This document shows positions 26,548-29,630 of a DNA stretch of 29,630 bases, in pieces. Under the pieces are notes generated by a model. It saw only the letters and a list, made by a program, of their open reading frames with translations, was not told where the DNA came from and made no database searches. Numbering within the stretch: the stretch's first letter is position 1; every line of letters begins with the position of its first letter. Source of the stretch: Desulfuromonas sp. (lineage in GTDB: Bacteria > Desulfobacterota > Desulfuromonadia > Desulfuromonadales > SZUA-401); assembly GCA_002869605.1 (NCBI GenBank), contig PKUI01000090.1, positions 1 to 29,630 of the forward strand. Reading direction: 5' to 3'. Made by a program: the position numbers and the translations under genes.

Positions 26548-26838
26548 CTATGAGTACTGCAGGTAATCTCGATCACTCTCCGTGATACTACCAAGGCCGA
26601 GGGACTCAATGTGCTCCTCGACCTTTTCAAACATACGCTCTAATTCGTCACGATGATGTCCGACAGCTGAAAATCCAAGCTCGGCCCTTTGCCAGAGATC
26701 ATAACTCCCTATTTCGGCACAGGAAACCGGGAAGCGCTGGCGGCAGCGGCCTAATATCCGACGCACCATCCCTCGGCGTTCCTTGAGATTCTGCGCCGTG
26801 GGCAGGAACATTTCGAGGCGTAATACACCGACGACCAT
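26548..26838 (-). CDS. ylxP: DUF503 (YlxP-like) protein
   Basis: The 96-residue protein opens [23 protein letters not shown], followed by an Arg-rich helix and [19 protein letters not shown], the DUF503 pattern. Its place between infB and rbfA is the same as B. subtilis ylxP, which gives the name. The family is thought to bind RNA or ribosomes, but its function is not established. A GGGGAGG ribosome binding site lies just before the ATG. Confidence 0.9.
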   Translation of the reverse strand: MVVGVLRLEMFLPTAQNLKERRGMVRRILGRCRQRFPVSCAEIGSYDLWQRAELGFSAVGHHRDELERMFEKVEEHIESLGLGSITESDRDYLQYS

Positions 26839-26863
26839 GACCTCCCCGCTTTTGAGCCGACGA

Positions 26864-29596
26864 TTAAAGCGTCGTTTTCACCTCTTCCATCTCGAACGCT
26901 TCGATAACATCACCGATCTTGATATCGTTGTAGTTTTCCAGACCGATACCACATTCATAGCCGGAAGCGACTTCCTTGACGTCATCCTTGAAGCGTTTGA
27001 GCGACTCAAGCTTACCGGTCCAGACAACAACGCTGTCACGTACTAAGCGGACCTGCGCATTACGTACAATCTTGCCTTCGGTGACATAACAGCCAGCGAT
27101 GGTGCCGATGCGCGAAACGCTGAATGTCTCACGAACCTCGACCTTGCCAAGTTCCTTCTCCCGCAGCGTCGGCGCAAGGAGACCCTCCATGGCGTTCTTG
27201 ACATCGTCGACAGCGTCGTAGATGACCGAGTAAAGTCGGATATCGACCCCCTCTTTCTCCGCCATGGTGCTTGCCTTGGCTGCCGGACGTACGTTGAAGC
27301 CAACGATAATGGCATCAGAAGCTGCGGCAAGGGTAACGTCACTTTCAGTCACGCCACCTACGCCGGAGTGGATAACGATAAGCTTACAAGCATCGGTAGA
27401 AAGTTTACTGAGCGACTCAGCAACCGCCTCAACCGAGCCCTGAACGTCTGCCTTGACGATCGCACGTAGCTCAACCACTTCGCCTTGCTGAATCTTCGCA
27501 TACAGCTGATCAAGGGAGATCTTACTGGTCTTGGCCAACTCTGCCTCACGCACCTTCTGCTGACGATGCTGAGCCACATCTTTGGCAACCTTTTCATCTT
27601 CGACGGCGTGGAATGCGTCACCCGCATCCGGGACACCGGAAAGACCTGTAACCTCAACCGGGAACGATGGGCCGGCAAGCTCCACGGCCTGACCACGGTC
27701 ATTGATCATGGTCCGCACACGCCCGTAATGCAGGCCAGCGACGATCGGGTCCCCGATCTTGAGCGTTCCCTCTTGTACCAAAACAGTTGCCACCGGGCCG
27801 CGACCGCGGTCGAGGCGCGCTTCGACGATACTACCCTTGGCGTGCTTATCCGGGTTCGCCTTAAGTTCAAGGACCTCTGCTTGCAGCAAAATCATCTCAA
27901 GCAACTGATCAAGGTTGGTGCGTTGTTTCGCTGAAACTTCTACGAAGATCGTTTCTCCACCCCAGTCTTCGGGGACCAGTTCATACTCGGTGAGTTCCTG
28001 CTTGACCCGCTCCGGATTGGCGTCCGTCTTGTCGATCTTGTTAACTGCGACAATGATCGGCACACATGCGGCCTTGGCATGATTGATCGCTTCTTTTGTC
28101 TGGGGCATGACGCCGTCATCGGCAGCCACCACCAGGATAACAACGTCGGTCACCTGAGCACCACGGGAGCGCATCGAGGTAAAGGCCTCGTGACCCGGGG
28201 TGTCGAGGAAGGTTATCTTGCGACCATCGAGTTCGACATCGTAGGCGCCGATATGCTGGGTAATACCGCCCGCTTCGCCAGCGGTAACGTCCGTGGTGCG
28301 GATTGCATCCAGAAGACTCGTCTTACCATGGTCGACGTGTCCCATGATCGTAACCACCGGCGGGCGGGGTTTGAGATCTTCGGTCTTGTCCTCGGTTTCC
28401 TTCTCTAGACTGGCGTGCTCGAGGATAGCCTCCTCGTCAAACGCCACGTTCTCAACCTCGTACTGGAACTCCGAGGCAAGAATCGCTGCAGATTCGTAAT
28501 CGAGCGGGTGGTTGATGGTGACCATCTGCCCCTGGCGCATCAATTCCTTGATCAGCTCGTTGGCCTTAACCCCCATCCGCTTCGCAAGCTCACCCACGGT
28601 AATGCTGTCGGAAATACGGATGATTCTCTTGATAGCCTTTGGCAGCGTAATCTCGGTCTTTTGCGCGGCCTTATTCTGTTTCTTCTGTTTGCGCATCCGT
28701 CCGGAACGTTCCGGCATGTAGACTTCGCGCTGTCTCCGACCACCGCGGAAACCGTCTCCGCCACCAGCATGATCGTTACCCTTGCTCTTCTTCCCGCCCC
28801 GCTTCTTGCGTGACCCTTCTTTCTCTGAGGGAGGAGCTTCCATCGGAGCAGGCGTGAATCCTGCTCCAGGGCGGCCGGAATTTGCAGGGCGAGCAGGGCG
28901 AGCAGGACGACCGGAAGGGGCTCCGGTCGGTGCGCGAAAGTCACGCTTGGCCTTGACTTCATCACCACGTGCAGGACGCTTAGGACGACCGGCATCGGCG
29001 AGTTTCGAGACGGGGATGTCAACGCGCCCCAAAATCTTGGCACGAGAGGCGGTGGCTTTCTCCACCTTGACTTCCTGTTTCGGCTTGGCAGGCTCTTCAG
29101 CAGGTTTAGCTTCAGCAGCCTCAGTGGGGGGCACCTCGGCAGCCGGCTCTTCAGTAACAGGCTCGGGAGCCTTTTCGACCGCCGCTTCTTCGACAGGAGC
29201 TTCAGTTGCAGTTGCAGCATCCGCAGTCTCGGCGGAGGGCACCTCGGCAGCCGGCTCTTCAGTAACAGGCTCAGGAGCCTTTTCGACCGCCGCTTCTTCG
29301 ACAGGGGTCTCGACGGATGTAACGACATCCTCTTCGGCTACCGTTTCGACAACAGGCTCAGGCGCAGGAGGTGCCACTTCTTTTCGGCGCCGCCTGATCA
29401 CCCCGGCAGTAAGACGTTTTTCAACGATCTTTTCAACCTTGGGGGCCGAATCTTCTTCGTAGCGAGCTACTTGCTCATCGCCCAGAGCACTCATATGGTT
29501 TTTGACCTCAATCCCCATAGTCTCTAGACGTGCAATCAGGTCCTTGTTTTCCAGACCATGTTTCTGTGCCAGTTCGTAAACCCTTACCTTAGCCAT
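26864..29596 (-). CDS. infB: Translation initiation factor IF-2
   Basis: IF-2 brings fMet-tRNA to the 30S subunit and drives subunit joining by GTP hydrolysis. The 910-residue protein has an N-terminal IF2N segment (1-50, [14 protein letters not shown]), a long low-complexity Ala/Glu/Pro linker (75-175) and a Gly/Arg/Lys-rich stretch (205-310), a second IF2N (about 318-370), then the GTPase domain with GHVDHGKT (419-426), GGITQHIG (443-450), DTPGH (465-469), NKID (519-522) and SAK (555-557), and the C-terminal beta-barrel and fMet-binding domains. The linker holds a 36-residue internal duplication. ATG 29596 follows GGGGAG by 5 bases. Upstream genes such as nusA lie beyond the right edge. Confidence 0.97.
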   Translation of the reverse strand: MAKVRVYELAQKHGLENKDLIARLETMGIEVKNHMSALGDEQVARYEEDSAPKVEKIVEKRLTAGVIRRRRKEVAPPAPEPVVETVAEEDVVTSVETPVEEAAVEKAPEPVTEEPAAEVPSAETADAATATEAPVEEAAVEKAPEPVTEEPAAEVPPTEAAEAKPAEEPAKPKQEVKVEKATASRAKILGRVDIPVSKLADAGRPKRPARGDEVKAKRDFRAPTGAPSGRPARPARPANSGRPGAGFTPAPMEAPPSEKEGSRKKRGGKKSKGNDHAGGGDGFRGGRRQREVYMPERSGRMRKQKKQNKAAQKTEITLPKAIKRIIRISDSITVGELAKRMGVKANELIKELMRQGQMVTINHPLDYESAAILASEFQYEVENVAFDEEAILEHASLEKETEDKTEDLKPRPPVVTIMGHVDHGKTSLLDAIRTTDVTAGEAGGITQHIGAYDVELDGRKITFLDTPGHEAFTSMRSRGAQVTDVVILVVAADDGVMPQTKEAINHAKAACVPIIVAVNKIDKTDANPERVKQELTEYELVPEDWGGETIFVEVSAKQRTNLDQLLEMILLQAEVLELKANPDKHAKGSIVEARLDRGRGPVATVLVQEGTLKIGDPIVAGLHYGRVRTMINDRGQAVELAGPSFPVEVTGLSGVPDAGDAFHAVEDEKVAKDVAQHRQQKVREAELAKTSKISLDQLYAKIQQGEVVELRAIVKADVQGSVEAVAESLSKLSTDACKLIVIHSGVGGVTESDVTLAAASDAIIVGFNVRPAAKASTMAEKEGVDIRLYSVIYDAVDDVKNAMEGLLAPTLREKELGKVEVRETFSVSRIGTIAGCYVTEGKIVRNAQVRLVRDSVVVWTGKLESLKRFKDDVKEVASGYECGIGLENYNDIKIGDVIEAFEMEEVKTTL
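29129..29305 (-). repeat. Internal tandem duplication in the infB linker
   Basis: Two copies of about 69 bases, at 29129-29197 and 29237-29305, differ at one base and are offset by exactly 108 bases. They encode the same 23 residues ([23 protein letters not shown]), at positions 98-120 and 134-156 of IF-2. The unit is a multiple of three, so the reading frame is kept. Confidence 0.9.
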
Positions 29597-29630
29597 CAAA
29601 GCTCCCCTGACAGTTGACGGTATCGTGCAA

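Noticed and set aside
29129..29305. A possible CRISPR-like repeat
   Set aside because: There are only two copies, offset by 108 bases inside the infB coding frame, and the unit encodes a normal linker peptide.
28782..29462. A 226-codon plus-strand frame rich in Ser/Ala/Gly opposite infB
   Set aside because: It is the mirror of the low-complexity linker of IF-2; its repeats come from the duplication there. It is not a collagen- or adhesin-like gene.

Overview
The window is a gene-dense bacterial chromosome segment made almost entirely of core metabolic and translation genes. No insertion sequence, phage gene or CRISPR array was seen. The best guess is a deltaproteobacterium of the Desulfuromonas/Geobacter/Pelobacter group. 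This rests on the infB-ylxP-rbfA-nrnA-truB-rpsO-pnp-M16-dut order, the gap-pgk-tpiA-secG-tRNA-Leu run, an exported monoheme cytochrome c, and a PurF with the cysteines of a 4Fe-4S cluster. The placement is an inference from gene content and memory of related genomes, not from a search.

Layout. (1) 1-1695, minus strand: a lytic transglycosylase and pgsA, then tRNA-Gly(GCC) with its own terminator, then the start of a small membrane protein that runs off the left edge. (2) 1774-3931, plus strand: a near-consensus promoter drives nadB, a chorismate mutase, and a 69-residue protein resembling the regulatory ferredoxin-like domain of DAHP synthase without its enzyme. (3) 3909-13764, minus strand: a PAS/HAMP histidine kinase, a YycJ/WalJ-like metallo-beta-lactamase protein, then the nucleotide run purL-purQ-purF-pyrE, and separately a YkgJ-type cysteine-cluster protein. 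(4) 13894-18075, plus strand: gap, pgk, tpiA, secG, tRNA-Leu(GAG) and a small cytochrome c. (5) 18130-29596, minus strand: infB, ylxP, rbfA, nrnA, truB, rpsO, pnp, an M16 peptidase, dut, a DUF493 protein, then a YrdC/YciO protein, an exported PDZ protein and a protein with a cysteine-rich tail.

How the genes work together. Block 3 covers FGAM synthetase (split as a PurS-PurS-PurL chain plus PurQ), PRPP amidotransferase and orotate phosphoribosyltransferase, so one probable transcript links purine and pyrimidine synthesis through PRPP. Block 4 supplies triose-phosphate glycolysis/gluconeogenesis and the Sec translocon. Block 5 is a translation, ribosome-maturation and RNA-turnover operon.

The points most worth a second look are the stand-alone DAHP-synthase-type regulatory domain beside chorismate mutase, a pnp leader that can hide its own ribosome binding site in one of several competing folds, a terminator hairpin just upstream of purL, and the uncharacterised YciO-PDZ-cysteine-tail cluster. 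There is no clear new defence or mobile system here. No gap between genes exceeds 300 bases; the longest (13765-14010 and 10687-10897) are covered in the entries.
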